Assembly (NCBI GenBank): GCA_011109175.1
Contig: RDEW01000002.1
Location: 2,210,997 to 2,274,996, forward strand
From: Dicyema japonicum
Lineage: Eukaryota; Dicyemida; Rhombozoa; Dicyemidae
Direction of reading: 5' to 3'
Length of the DNA: 64,000 nt
In this document: one piece after another, positions 56,588 through 64,000 of the stretch
How positions within the stretch are numbered: position 1 is the stretch's first letter
Layout: each line of letters begins with the position of its first letter
Made by a program: the position numbers and the translations under genes
Notes under the pieces: generated by a model
Told to the model about the DNA's origin: nothing
Seen by the model: the letters and a program-made list of their open reading frames with translations, nothing else
Database searches by the model: none

Positions 56588-57632
56588 AACAGCCTTTTAA
56601 TGGACGTCGTGGAGAAGGCTATTCAAAACCAGAAGTCGTCTTACGCAAGGGGTCCAGATGAAATTCCCTTTATTGTACTTAGAAAGATAAACCCATGCAC
56701 CATCTCGGCCTTGATCAGAATTTACAACCTCTCCATCAGTAGGAATTCGATTTCTATCCTATGGAAATTATCCCATATTTGGTCCGTTTTTAAAACCTGG
56801 ACGCCCGTAGGACTTCCAGCTTTGTACATACCAATATCCCTTTGGTGTGGCACCTTCAAAATCCAGGAAAAACTCATTCTTTATCGGATTAAACCTTTCC
56901 TCCTAGACGTTTCATTCCAACATGGCTTTAAGAATGCTCGTTCCATAACTACCTATTATCAATGATCAGGAGACCATGTTTTTATCTTAAATCTCTTTCC
57001 AGGACTGTGGCGATGGTTCAGTCACACCTTAACAGGTGTGTGACTGGCTATCCATGATTTTGCTGTCTGTGTCTGCATCCAAGTCTCAGTTCACCCTATT
57101 TACTACGGACAGAAGATTTAAAGGTGGACTTGAGATATTCCTCGGAAACATTCCCATCCTTTATACACGAATCCAGAGATCCTTGGAGTAACTTTCGACT
57201 CTCTGATGACGTTTGCCAGTCACACGGAGGAGGTGCTAACCAAGGTCTTCGAAAATGGAACGTCCTCAAAGCCATCGTAAAGAAGAGCCCTTTGCTTCCT
57301 ACTGCTTGGATCAGCAAAGTATATCTCCAAGTTATTGCGCCGACGATTGAATATGCCTGTTCTGCCTGGAGATTCGCTATTCCTTCTACGAGGGTGGAGT
57401 GTGTGAACTCATTCAGACGGAAGATCATGAGGCATATACAATCAGACTCCACATTCGTCCCCAGTCTGCGTTTAGAGGAGGCGACAGTGAGACATGGCTT
57501 GGCTTCCTATGTATGTACAATGATCTAGGAAACCCATTCAGAGAGAGGGTGGTTCATGTGGAGGAATTCAGATCGGCATTAAAAAGTGCACTCCGATAGA
57601 ATTCCTCTGCAGAAATTAAATTAAATTATTAA
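56588..57632 (+). pseudogene. CR1-like LINE RT, plus-strand relic
   Basis: Plus: QNQKSSYARGPDEIPFIVLR (56627), then a decayed IPISLW...QHGFKNARSIT (RPISL...QHGFR), VAMVQSHLN, FLGNIPILYTRIQ and LGVTFDSLMTFASHTEEVL (57190), LKAIVKKSPLLPTAWISKVY, PTIEYACSAWRFAIPSTRVE and RKIMRHIQSDSTFVPSLRLE (57400-57470). The order follows the 611-codon RT; the catalytic YADD region (about 57000-57070) is deleted. It ends in AAATTAAATTAAATTATT, shared with the tail of the minus LINE. Confidence 0.75.
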
Positions 57633-57757
57633 CCCCGGCTTCGCCAGCAAGTGGGAAGCCGGCGACCATCAAGAGCGTGCAGTCCGGACAGGCCGCTCCC
57701 AGAGATCCTCGACTTTTGCATCCGGTGGTCCAGGGCAGGGAAAAAGGTCTCGAACTA

Positions 57758-59593
57758 CTATGCCAGCCAGAAAAGGGTGGTGTCCACATCGTAGGCGAGC
57801 CAGTCCGATTCTGATCTTCCTCGGGAGCGATTGTTCCGTTGGACTGATATCAGGGGGGAAGCGCTCCAAGACTTTGTTATATTGAAGTGTCCTAATGGCC
57901 CGTGTTGAGATGAAATCATGGATTCGGCGGGTCCAAGTTGAGTCTTCTTGAGGGGGGTGATCTTCGACAAGGCTCTTTGTAGGTCAAAGAGGGTCCTGCG
58001 TATGTATCTGCGGTTATTGTTACTTAGCAGAGCGTGAACTGGGTGATTCGGGTCGAACGACTGCCGTAGGAATTGTAAATTACGCATTTCCAGGTGGTCA
58101 TAGAGCGGGAGGATTTTCGACTCCCAATGTAAATGGTCGGTGGGGGTTGACTTTAAGCAGCCAGTTATTATTCTCAGCGCCGAGTTTTGCACTTTCTGCA
58201 GTTCTTGAGAAAGGGACAAGGAGATTGAGGGGGCCCAACTTGGTGAGGCGTAGTTGAGTGTAGTCCTGATGAACTGTTTGTAGAGAAGAGTTAAGTTTTC
58301 TTTTTGCTGACCGTTTGAGTGGCCAGCTACTGCCCGTAATATGTTAAGTTTCCGCTTGGCTTTTGTCATTACTTCCTCCACTTGTCTGTTGAAACAGAGT
58401 GAAGGATCGAAGACAACTCCAAGGATCTTCGGGTATTTATTTAAGGGGAGTGGTTCGTCACCCAACGAGAGTGTGGGGTTTAGGTTGAATTGTCTTCGAT
58501 CGGTTGTGAACAGGGTAGCTGATGACTTCGAGGTGGAAACACTCATCCAGTTTAAGTTCATCCAGTCGGATAGCAAGTTCAGGTGGTACTGCACTTTTTC
58601 GGTGGCCAGTCGAACATCGCCACTCCTGGATGCGATTACTAGATCATCGGCATATGTCAATAGTAACGTATTTTGGGTTGTTGGGATGTCTTTGACGTAA
58701 AGGTTGAAAAGTGAGGGTGAAAGGACTGATCCCTGGGGAACACCGTTTGGTAGGAGTCGATATCTTGATAGATTTGAATATAGACACGTATGACCCAGTC
58801 TTCCCGAGAGGAAATTTGTGAGCCATGACTTCCATACAGAGGGAATATTTGAAGAATAGATCTTGTTGCAGAGGACCACACGGGAGATTCTGTCGAAAGC
58901 TTTAGTTAGGTCAATAGAGGCCAAGACAGTTCGTTCCGGGGGTTTGCAGTTGTTGAAACCGTTGGAGATGTATTGGGTTAGTGTCAGTAAGTGCGTGGTG
59001 GTCGAGTGTAAAGGACGGAAACCATGTTGTGAGTCGGAGAGGTCGAGGTAGGGGGTGATTTCGTTAAGAATGATCCTTTCGAGGATTTTTGAGACAACAG
59101 ATGTTAAGGAAATTGGCCTGAACGAAGAGGGCAAGGAGGAGGCTTTGTTGTTCTTGAGTATTGGGATAATGTTCGACTTCTTCCATAACATCGGGATGAA
59201 ACACCTGTTGATGGAGAATTCGTAGATATCTTTAAGTGCCAAGAGCCCGTTTGGACCGAGGTGCTTTAGGTGGAATATGCTGATCCGATCGGGTCCCGTG
59301 GCTGGTGAGTTTCTTGAGTTTGTAATGAGGTTTTGAACATGACTTACTGATACTTCGAATCGTGCCTTTGTTACCCTTGGGGGTTTAGTAATATGAGGTC
59401 GATTTTCTTTATTCATTGGAATATGACTCATTTTGCAATAGTGAGTCATCAAGTCATTTGCCTGGCAGTGGAAATCTTTCGTTTGGTTGTCCTTTCCAAG
59501 TCTACCTCCATGGGTTGTGCTCGATTCGGTTTGATTTGATTGTATTTCTCTGATAAATCTCCAGAAACTTTGGGGTTTTGATTTTGGATTCAA
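57758..59593 (-). CDS. Non-LTR retrotransposon reverse transcriptase (611 aa)
   Basis: RNA-dependent DNA polymerase of a CR1/jockey-like LINE, which copies element RNA at a nicked target. Landmarks by residue: PATGPDRISIFHLKHLG (97-113), RPISLTSVVSKILERI (159-174), QHGFRPLHSTT (189-199), SIDLTKAFD (226-234), GVPQGSVLSPSLFNLY (284-299), YADD catalytic box (314-317), LGVVFDPSLCFN thumb, RTTLNYASPSW (about 445) and SALRIITGC. The true C-terminus shifts frame at about 57835: SLPRKIRIGLARLRCGHHPF in the next frame continues the family end (ARLRCGHHP), whereas the ORF itself stops at DTTLFWLA. The ATG at 59593 is inside a larger ancestral ORF starting with the endonuclease. Other relics in this window share its motifs. 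Confidence 0.9.
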   Translation of the reverse strand: MNPKSKPQSFWRFIREIQSNQTESSTTHGGRLGKDNQTKDFHCQANDLMTHYCKMSHIPMNKENRPHITKPPRVTKARFEVSVSHVQNLITNSRNSPATGPDRISIFHLKHLGPNGLLALKDIYEFSINRCFIPMLWKKSNIIPILKNNKASSLPSSFRPISLTSVVSKILERIILNEITPYLDLSDSQHGFRPLHSTTTHLLTLTQYISNGFNNCKPPERTVLASIDLTKAFDRISRVVLCNKIYSSNIPSVWKSWLTNFLSGRLGHTCLYSNLSRYRLLPNGVPQGSVLSPSLFNLYVKDIPTTQNTLLLTYADDLVIASRSGDVRLATEKVQYHLNLLSDWMNLNWMSVSTSKSSATLFTTDRRQFNLNPTLSLGDEPLPLNKYPKILGVVFDPSLCFNRQVEEVMTKAKRKLNILRAVAGHSNGQQKENLTLLYKQFIRTTLNYASPSWAPSISLSLSQELQKVQNSALRIITGCLKSTPTDHLHWESKILPLYDHLEMRNLQFLRQSFDPNHPVHALLSNNNRRYIRRTLFDLQRALSKITPLKKTQLGPAESMISSQHGPLGHFNITKSWSASPLISVQRNNRSRGRSESDWLAYDVDTTLFWLA

Positions 59594-59627
59594 TCGAGAG
59601 ACGAAAGTGGACCACTTCTCCTTTTTA

Positions 59628-59888
59628 GCTCCGTAATGAGGTGGGTTATCTTCTTGTTTAGGGAAGAAATTTCATCTTGGAGTTGCTGGTTGGTTGTTCG
59701 GGAACGTTTTAGGCGTCTTCTCTCACAGATGAGATCCAATATTTCTTTGTTGAAAAATAGTTTGTAATCATGGATGAATCCTTTAGGGACGTGCTTTCTA
59801 TATCCGCCGAAAGGATGGCTGAGTTGAAATGTGCAATGGCTTTGTCTGGAGAGGTAAAATTATTCACAGAGAAGTTTCCAGCGACGTT
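59628..59888. repeat. Left copy of a 261-bp direct repeat
   Basis: GCTCCGTAATGAGGTGGGTT...TTCCAGCGACGTTT, repeated at 59993-60253 with three small indels. A SINE tail fragment lies exactly between the two copies. Confidence 0.9.
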
Positions 59889-59990
59889 TAATTTGAATAA
59901 TAATAAAAGCCTTTTCAGAGAGCCATAGTATTTATAGCTCCGCAAAGGCAGGACACACACACTTATTTAAGTAAAGAATAGTTAATTTTT
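59889..59990 (-). mobile_element. SINE 3' half between the direct repeats
   Basis: Reverse complement reads AAATTAACTATTCTTTACTT, GTGTGTCCTGCCTTTGCGGA, GCTATAAATACTATGGCTCT and ends (TTA)n, matching 6330-6433. The 5' half with the pol III boxes is missing (5'-truncated insertion). Confidence 0.85.
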
Positions 59991-59992
59991 GA

Positions 59993-60253
59993 GCTCCGTA
60001 ATGAGGTGGGTTATCTTCTTGTTTAGGGAAGAAATTTCATCTTGGAGTTGCTGGTTGGTTGTTCGGGAACGTTTAGGCGTCTTCTCTCACAGATGAGATC
60101 CAATATTTCTTTGTTGAAAAATAGTTTGTAATCATGGATGAATCCTTTAGGGACGTGCTTTCTATCCGCCGAAAGATGGCTGAGTTGAAATGTGCAATGG
60201 CTTTGTCTGGAGAGGTAAAATTATTCACAGAGAAGTTTTCCAGCGACGTTTCG
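59993..60253. repeat. Right copy of the 261-bp direct repeat
   Basis: See 59628-59888. It reads on into intact LINE sequence (ACGTTTCGACGTCAACC), so this copy retains the original right-hand context. Confidence 0.9.
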
Positions 60254-60500
60254 ACGTCAACCGTGAAGTCGATCCATCTCGCCCTTTTGTAGTTCACATA
60301 GGTTTCGCCTCGACATAGTTCGTCCGAAATGCAAGAAGATGTCGATCAGAATAGGGTTATGATCTGAGGGTAAGTCATATCTGACATCCCAGTAGATCGA
60401 TTTTGCAAGGGAGCTGAGCATATGGAGAGGTCGGGAGACGTGTTAGGATCCCCAGGGCGTGTTCCACATCTCGTGTGTTGGCGGGGGTTATTCAATATCA

Positions 60501-61097
60501 CTAGGTGTTTTCAGAGATCACTTGTTTCCCTCTGTGGTCCGAATTCTGGTTTCGGAACCATAGTGGATCTTTAGCGTTTAGATCGCCGCAAATAACTATG
60601 TTTTCGTATAGTTGAAGGAATTCTAGGTTTGGTCGGTAACTCTTCTGGCAACAAGACGAAGGGGGAATGTAGATATTCAGAATTGTGTAAGGAGTTGACA
60701 TAATATTGATGGTGATGGATAGCAATTCCATATGTTTATCAGAAGCCGCTGTCAATGCGTGGTCAGTGGTAATCGTGAATGGGATGGAGTTGTGAATGAG
60801 GGTGACCAGGCCACCACCGTGAGATCCATTTGATCGCTCAGAACGGAGCAAAGAGTAGTTTTTGAATTTTGGTGTTTGGGAGAAGGCAGACAAACGTGAC
60901 TCCTGTAGAAGGGCAATATCAATACGGTGTTTAACCAAGTACTCAGCCAATTCGGTATGTTTCGAGGTGATTCCATTGGTGTTAAGTTGTAAGATTCTGA
61001 TGGGTCTATTCTGCGGCCCTGGGTTTAGTTCAATGTCACCGGATGTCAGGAGGGATTCTTGGGAGCGAAAGCTTCGTGCCCGCTCAATGGTCGCCAT
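60501..61097 (-). CDS. LINE 2A-like leader and endonuclease
   Basis: I place the start at the Met in MATIERARSFRSQESLL (61097); the 33 upstream codons are antisense of another LINE's 3' end. SGDIELNPGP (61014-61043) matches the 2A consensus DxExNPGP, which in other LINEs causes ribosome skipping between Gly and Pro. The apurinic-like endonuclease follows: IRILQLNTNGITSKHTELAE, DIALLQESRLSAF, GGLVTLIHNSIPF, ILNIYIPPS, VICGDLNAKDPLWF, and the frame stops at SENT. The continuation (DHNPILIDIF, about 60360) is in other frames, so the enzyme is truncated before the final His motif. Confidence 0.85.
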   Translation of the reverse strand: MATIERARSFRSQESLLTSGDIELNPGPQNRPIRILQLNTNGITSKHTELAEYLVKHRIDIALLQESRLSAFSQTPKFKNYSLLRSERSNGSHGGGLVTLIHNSIPFTITTDHALTAASDKHMELLSITINIMSTPYTILNIYIPPSSCCQKSYRPNLEFLQLYENIVICGDLNAKDPLWFRNQNSDHRGKQVISENT

Positions 61098-61255
61098 CGA
61101 GATCTGCAGAAATAAAAGAAGACACTTCAGAAACGCTGTTGGTTCACTGGCGGAGCATTCGAAAAGAATTCGAGAGATCTTGAAGGCTGGGATCACTTAA
61201 TTTAACAAGTTAATTATTTCTTGGTGGTCTCGGGGTTTTAAAATAAAAAAATAAA
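61085..61255 (+). pseudogene. LINE 3' end, head-to-head with the 2A LINE
   Basis: Plus: EICRNKRRHFRNAVGSLAEH, SKRIREILKAGIT, stop, then GGTCTCGGGGTTTTAAAATA and A/T tail. Same family end as 56440-56558. It abuts the 5' end of the minus LINE. Confidence 0.6.
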
Positions 61256-61269
61256 AAATAAAACTACCC

Positions 61270-61625
61270 ACCTTACTTGCTTGACAAAATTCATCAAGAA
61301 AAGCCTTCAACGCAAACCTCGGCATCAAAAGACCATTTAGTGTTCCATTGACATACAGAAGGCTTTTGACTCAATACCGAGGAAACTGCTCACTAAGAAG
61401 ATTAATGGCTCTAACATTCCGAATAACATGAAAATTTGGCTTGCTAACTTCCTCAACGGAAGAAGAGGAAGAGTAATATCCCATTCCACATCTTCAGTCA
61501 CTAAATATCTGCCGAACGGGGTCCTGCAAGGATCCCCCTCTCTCCAATTCTCTCCAAACTATTCATTAGCGACATGCCTTCTACGGTTACGACGATACCC
61601 TATTCTTTGCTTACGCCGACGAAAG
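61270..61625 (+). pseudogene. CR1-like LINE RT palm fragment
   Basis: Plus, in two frames: SIDIQKAFDSIPRKLLTKKI, NMKIWLANFLNGRRGRVISH, YLPNGVLQGSPLSPILSKLF (61505-61560) and a broken YDDTLFFAYAD (about 61585-61615). The ancestral catalytic Asp pair is recognisable. It ends at the Helitron-derived piece. Confidence 0.7.
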
Positions 61626-62000
61626 AGAATTGCAATGATAAATTCCCGATTAAATGAAACTATGGAGCAACATTGTGATCGTTTAATGCAAGTGAGGTTA
61701 CATACACAACAAATGCGGGCTGAAGAATTGGCAGAACAGAATAGCAGGTTGTATGTATGTGGCACCATAACTCGCGATAAAATTTAAAGGCGAAGTAGTA
61801 ATGATTCCAAGAAGTAAAATCAGTTTGGAAGAGGACGATCACGTACCGTTTGAAAGAACTCAACTTCCAGTGAAGATCTGTTTTGCTATGACTGTACACA
61901 AAGCCCAAGGACAGACGATGAACAAGGTATCAGTGCTTTTGGAAAGATCTGTGTTTCAACATGGATAACTCTACGTGCTTTGAGCAGGGCAAAATTTAAA
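61626..62000 (+). pseudogene. Helitron (PIF1-like) helicase C-terminal relic
   Basis: Plus: KFKGEVVMIPRSKISLEEDD, HVPFERTQLPVKICFAMTVH, KAQGQTMNKVSVLLERSVFQ, HG then a stop where Gln is expected, LYV and, after a one-base deletion, ALSRAKFK. The string FAMTVHKAQGQT and the ALSR end are helicase motifs V and VI of Helitron Rep/helicases (superfamily 1B). Upstream NETMEQHCDRLMQVRLHTQQ may be part of the same element. A cellular PIF1 helicase is less likely because the upstream domains are absent. Confidence 0.75.
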
Positions 62001-62009
62001 GTTTATATT

Positions 62010-62490
62010 GTTATTTTTTTTCTAATGAAGATTACAAAATATTTGTACAATTAAATAGACTAAATATCACTTCCTTAGTTACTTCCTATTTCTTACACAT
62101 TTACACAATATAGTCATGTCGTCTACCGGTCGAATGAGTGTGACACCGTTGTTTCGTGAAGTGTCTTCATCTTCTTAAGATGAATGTGACTTCTAGTTCC
62201 CCTTTTTCTCTCATGGATGTACGAACTGATTGAGGAGGCATTGGATATACAATGTTTCAAAATATCGGGTCACTATGCTTCGAATTTCATCTGGCACAGA
62301 ATTTGGAGGAACTTGCACAAGTTCATTTTGGGGAGATCAGGGAATTATTGGATATCTTCTAGAGTTGTGAGATTCACGGAAATCTAGGGATGAAGTGAAG
62401 ATTTACTAACAAATGAGAGTTAGCTAGATCAAACTAGCCCGATCATTTCCAACAGCTCCATAAGAATGCCATCTTCGGTGTTCCTCTCGT
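62010..62490 (-). other. Possible decayed coding stretch
   Basis: On minus, about 62370-62215, one frame reads DFRESHNSRRYPIIP, TGA, SPQNELVQVPPNSVPDEIRS, IVTRYFETLYIQCLLNQFVH. It looks protein-like but has a stop and no recognised family. Not annotated as a gene. Confidence 0.25.
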
Positions 62491-62491
62491 C

Positions 62492-62722
62492 TTAGTTTTC
62501 ATTTGAATTCTCAAGTCGACTGTGCACTTGCTCTACAGTCCTTGAGATGTTAGTCTTATTACATTCGTTAGAGGAAGTCATCCTATATTTGTATTCTATA
62601 TGGATACTCTCCGATGTTTGTGATAACCACCGACTGAATATTCTCGTATTGGACCCCCACATCAAGAGAACTAAGGTGATGGCCGTAGAATTCACCACAA
62701 TAGCATCCCATGTTAGTACCAT
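62492..62722 (-). other. Short ORF with one hydrophobic stretch
   Basis: 76 codons; MVLTWDAIVVNSTAITLVLL is hydrophobic enough for a membrane helix, followed by a hydrophilic Ser/Asn/Glu-rich part. No recognised relatives. It may be an exon of a gene shared with the acidic ORF upstream, but no splice link is visible. Confidence 0.25.
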
Positions 62723-62846
62723 GTTACTTTTGCTCCCCTATTGATGTCTCACTCCCCTATTGATTAATCGAATTTACGAATACAGTCGACTTAATGTTAC
62801 TTCCTACTAAATCGCTTTCAAATTAAAAAAATTAAAAGAATAGTTA

Positions 62847-63326
62847 CTACGTGTTTTTCTCATCTTCGGAAATATCCCCTTTCTGAGGATTGCCCAGTCC
62901 TGCAGGATCACTGAAATCATAGACATTCGTGAGGTTCCCATTACTGCTAGGACGTTCATTTCTTGAACGTATTTTCCCACGGTAAAACTCTCTGTAGGAT
63001 TCGATCAAGGGATAGAGAACGTCTACATTGAAGCAGTCCCTTGAGAAGACGACTTCTTCTTTAATATATATGAGGTATTTGTAAAAATCCGGAAAATACT
63101 TTTCATCGTACATTTTCACGATTGAATATATAAAGTTTATTAGATCATCCTCCTTAATCAGACTCAATTTCTTTTTATAGTCACATTTCTCTAAGTAAAA
63201 CTCTACGTCTTCATGTTCGGGATCATACTCTTCTACGGCCTCTTCTTCAGACTCAACATCACCATAAACGGCTAAAACCTCATTAGAATTATCACCTCCA
63301 AGCATTTCCTCCCAGTGCTTCTTCAT
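62847..63326 (-). CDS. Acidic hypothetical protein, 159 aa
   Basis: ATG at 63326 to TAG at 62847, unbroken in a region where most sequences are decayed. Composition is cellular: N-terminus MKKHWEEMLGGDNSNEVLAV, an acidic run (VESEEEAVEEYDPEHEDVEF, residues 25-44), then a helical aromatic core (INFIYSIVKMYDEKYFPDFY, residues 64-83; CFNVDVLYPLIESYREFYRG) and a basic/polar end (RSRNERPSSNGN) finishing in KGDISEDEKNT. No signal peptide or membrane segment. I cannot name the family. It might be a single-exon gene or the last exon of one; no convincing splice acceptor was needed. Confidence 0.5.
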   Translation of the reverse strand: MKKHWEEMLGGDNSNEVLAVYGDVESEEEAVEEYDPEHEDVEFYLEKCDYKKKLSLIKEDDLINFIYSIVKMYDEKYFPDFYKYLIYIKEEVVFSRDCFNVDVLYPLIESYREFYRGKIRSRNERPSSNGNLTNVYDFSDPAGLGNPQKGDISEDEKNT

Positions 63327-63479
63327 TTCCCCAATACGGCTACTCGCGTATTAATAATTAATTTCGACGTAAAATGCGTCGAATTGCGGAATTTGCTAGT
63401 TTATACAGATTTTTACTATTTTTGGAAGATTTTATTTCGCCGCATTTCGATCATTCGGAGGAAGTAAAAAATTCGGATG

Positions 63480-63660
63480 TGCTAGAAAAAGACAAAATTC
63501 CGGTGGTTTCCAGTTCGAATCCCCATCTCTCCATTCCGGTTGAAGGTTCCACCCGGTTCCTTGTTTGATGAGTGACACCGTCATCATTGGTTCCTTATCG
63601 CGGACTCGGGTTGGCATAGTAACCCTCAAGCAAGCAAAAAAAGTTAAGAACATACCTTGG
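63480..63660 (+). mobile_element. tRNA-derived SINE, partial
   Basis: B box AGTTCGAATCCCC, then GGTTGAAGGTTCCACCC, GATGAGTGACACCGTCATCA and AAAAAAGTTAAGAACATACC. The A box and the tail are not recognisable. Confidence 0.65.
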
Positions 63661-64000
63661 AGCAGTAGAGAGATTTGAGACAGTCGATAGAAACCATCCG
63701 TAGTTGCAAGCAGTGACACGTGCGATGAATAGTTAGATAATTTCAAAGGTTTTAATATTCACTAGTTTACTGGTTAATACGCATTATAAAATATCATGAG
63801 TTCAGTGGAGGATCTCTGGAGGGAAATGATTTGGCGACCTTTTCTTAATGTTCGCAGCCTCCCACGTGTTAGCGAAGCTTTGGTTAACAATTTAAGTTAA
63901 ATAAGTTGAAGTTATGATTTATTATTTGAGGAAGCAACATAAGTATCTGAGGAAGTAAAGCGCCGAGATAATCAAAAAGGTATATCGACTAATCCCTTAG
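63661..64000. other. Window edge, no gene recognised
   Basis: No clear frame or repeat in the last 340 bases. Confidence 0.4.

Larger units (their letters stand above)
57620..61110 (-). mobile_element. CR1/jockey-like LINE, best copy (endonuclease + RT)
   Basis: Minus orientation. 5' end near 61110, 3' tail AATAATTTAATTTAATTT at 57632-57615. Two ORF blocks: 2A-like motif plus endonuclease (61097-60501) and RT (59593-57758). They are separated by a region of frame breaks, a 261-bp duplication and a SINE fragment (59628-60253). The RT part is uninterrupted for 611 codons, much better than any other copy here, so insertion or decay is relatively recent. Not autonomous now. Confidence 0.85.

Noticed and set aside
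58341-58700. Plus-strand 119-codon ORF
   Set aside because: It is the antisense of the 611-codon reverse transcriptase and has no independent motif.
61098-61196. First 33 codons of the minus ORF as the true N-terminus of the 2A/endonuclease protein
   Set aside because: They are the reverse complement of a LINE 3' end shared with 56440-56558, so the Met at 61097 is the better start.
1-64000. Bacterial operons, ribosome binding sites or phage genes
   Set aside because: No long intact gene clusters, and the content is eukaryotic transposons, SINEs and spliced genes.

Overview
This is a 64 kb piece of an AT-rich animal-type nuclear genome. It is mostly a graveyard of transposable elements with a few host genes or gene remnants between them. 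Nothing looks prokaryotic, organellar or viral. The best clue to the host is splicing. Wherever a cellular-type gene can be followed, the frame is restored only by removing GT...AG introns of about 20-30 nt (36 at most). Introns this short are known from dicyemid mesozoans, so a dicyemid or a similarly intron-reduced small invertebrate is my best guess. That is inference from intron size, not from a sequence match.

Host genes. (1) A membrane protein with about three C-type lectin-like domains, a signal peptide, a C-terminal transmembrane helix and about 17 tiny introns occurs twice as a 2.5 kb inverted duplication (minus 20.3-22.5 kb, plus 45.8-48.0 kb) with about 23 kb between the arms. Each copy has its own lesions. 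(2) A RIO1-type kinase (RIOK1) relic lies on the minus strand at 32.1-33.2 kb. It keeps three tiny introns and the HADLSEFN catalytic loop but has stops and frameshifts. (3) An unidentified gene at 15.07-16.34 kb had a 21-nt intron that was hit by a 0.8 kb retroelement; the 13-bp target duplication carries the 3' splice site. (4) The 3' end of a Cys-rich gene abuts the outer edge of the minus lectin arm (22.7-23.0 kb). (5) An intact 159-aa acidic ORF lies at 62.85-63.33 kb (minus).

Mobile elements. Several non-LTR (LINE) lineages are present: a jockey/CR1-like one whose best copy (57.6-61.1 kb, minus) has a 611-aa reverse-transcriptase ORF and a 2A-like motif ahead of its endonuclease; a lineage with a Cys/His plus KRPDG...WDxT C-terminal domain present in about ten pieces; and at least two others. 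DNA transposons include Tigger/pogo elements (one nested in another, with a SINE in the outer one), hAT relics of at least two lineages (four related to ZBED5/GTF2IRD2, one different), a palindromic MITE and a Helitron helicase relic. A tRNA-derived SINE occurs at least six times.

Layout: 0-9.5 kb LINE, Tigger and hAT relics; 9.6-17.9 kb LINE pieces plus the interrupted gene; 18-23 kb lectin minus arm and a truncated gene; 23-32 kb LINE and hAT; 32-33.2 kb RIOK1 relic; 33.4-45.5 kb hAT, LINE, MITE; 45.6-48.1 kb lectin plus arm; 48-57.6 kb LINE debris; 57.6-62 kb the best LINE and a Helitron relic; 62-64 kb the acidic ORF and a SINE. Almost all transposon copies are broken, so the region looks like old, slowly decaying accessory DNA.
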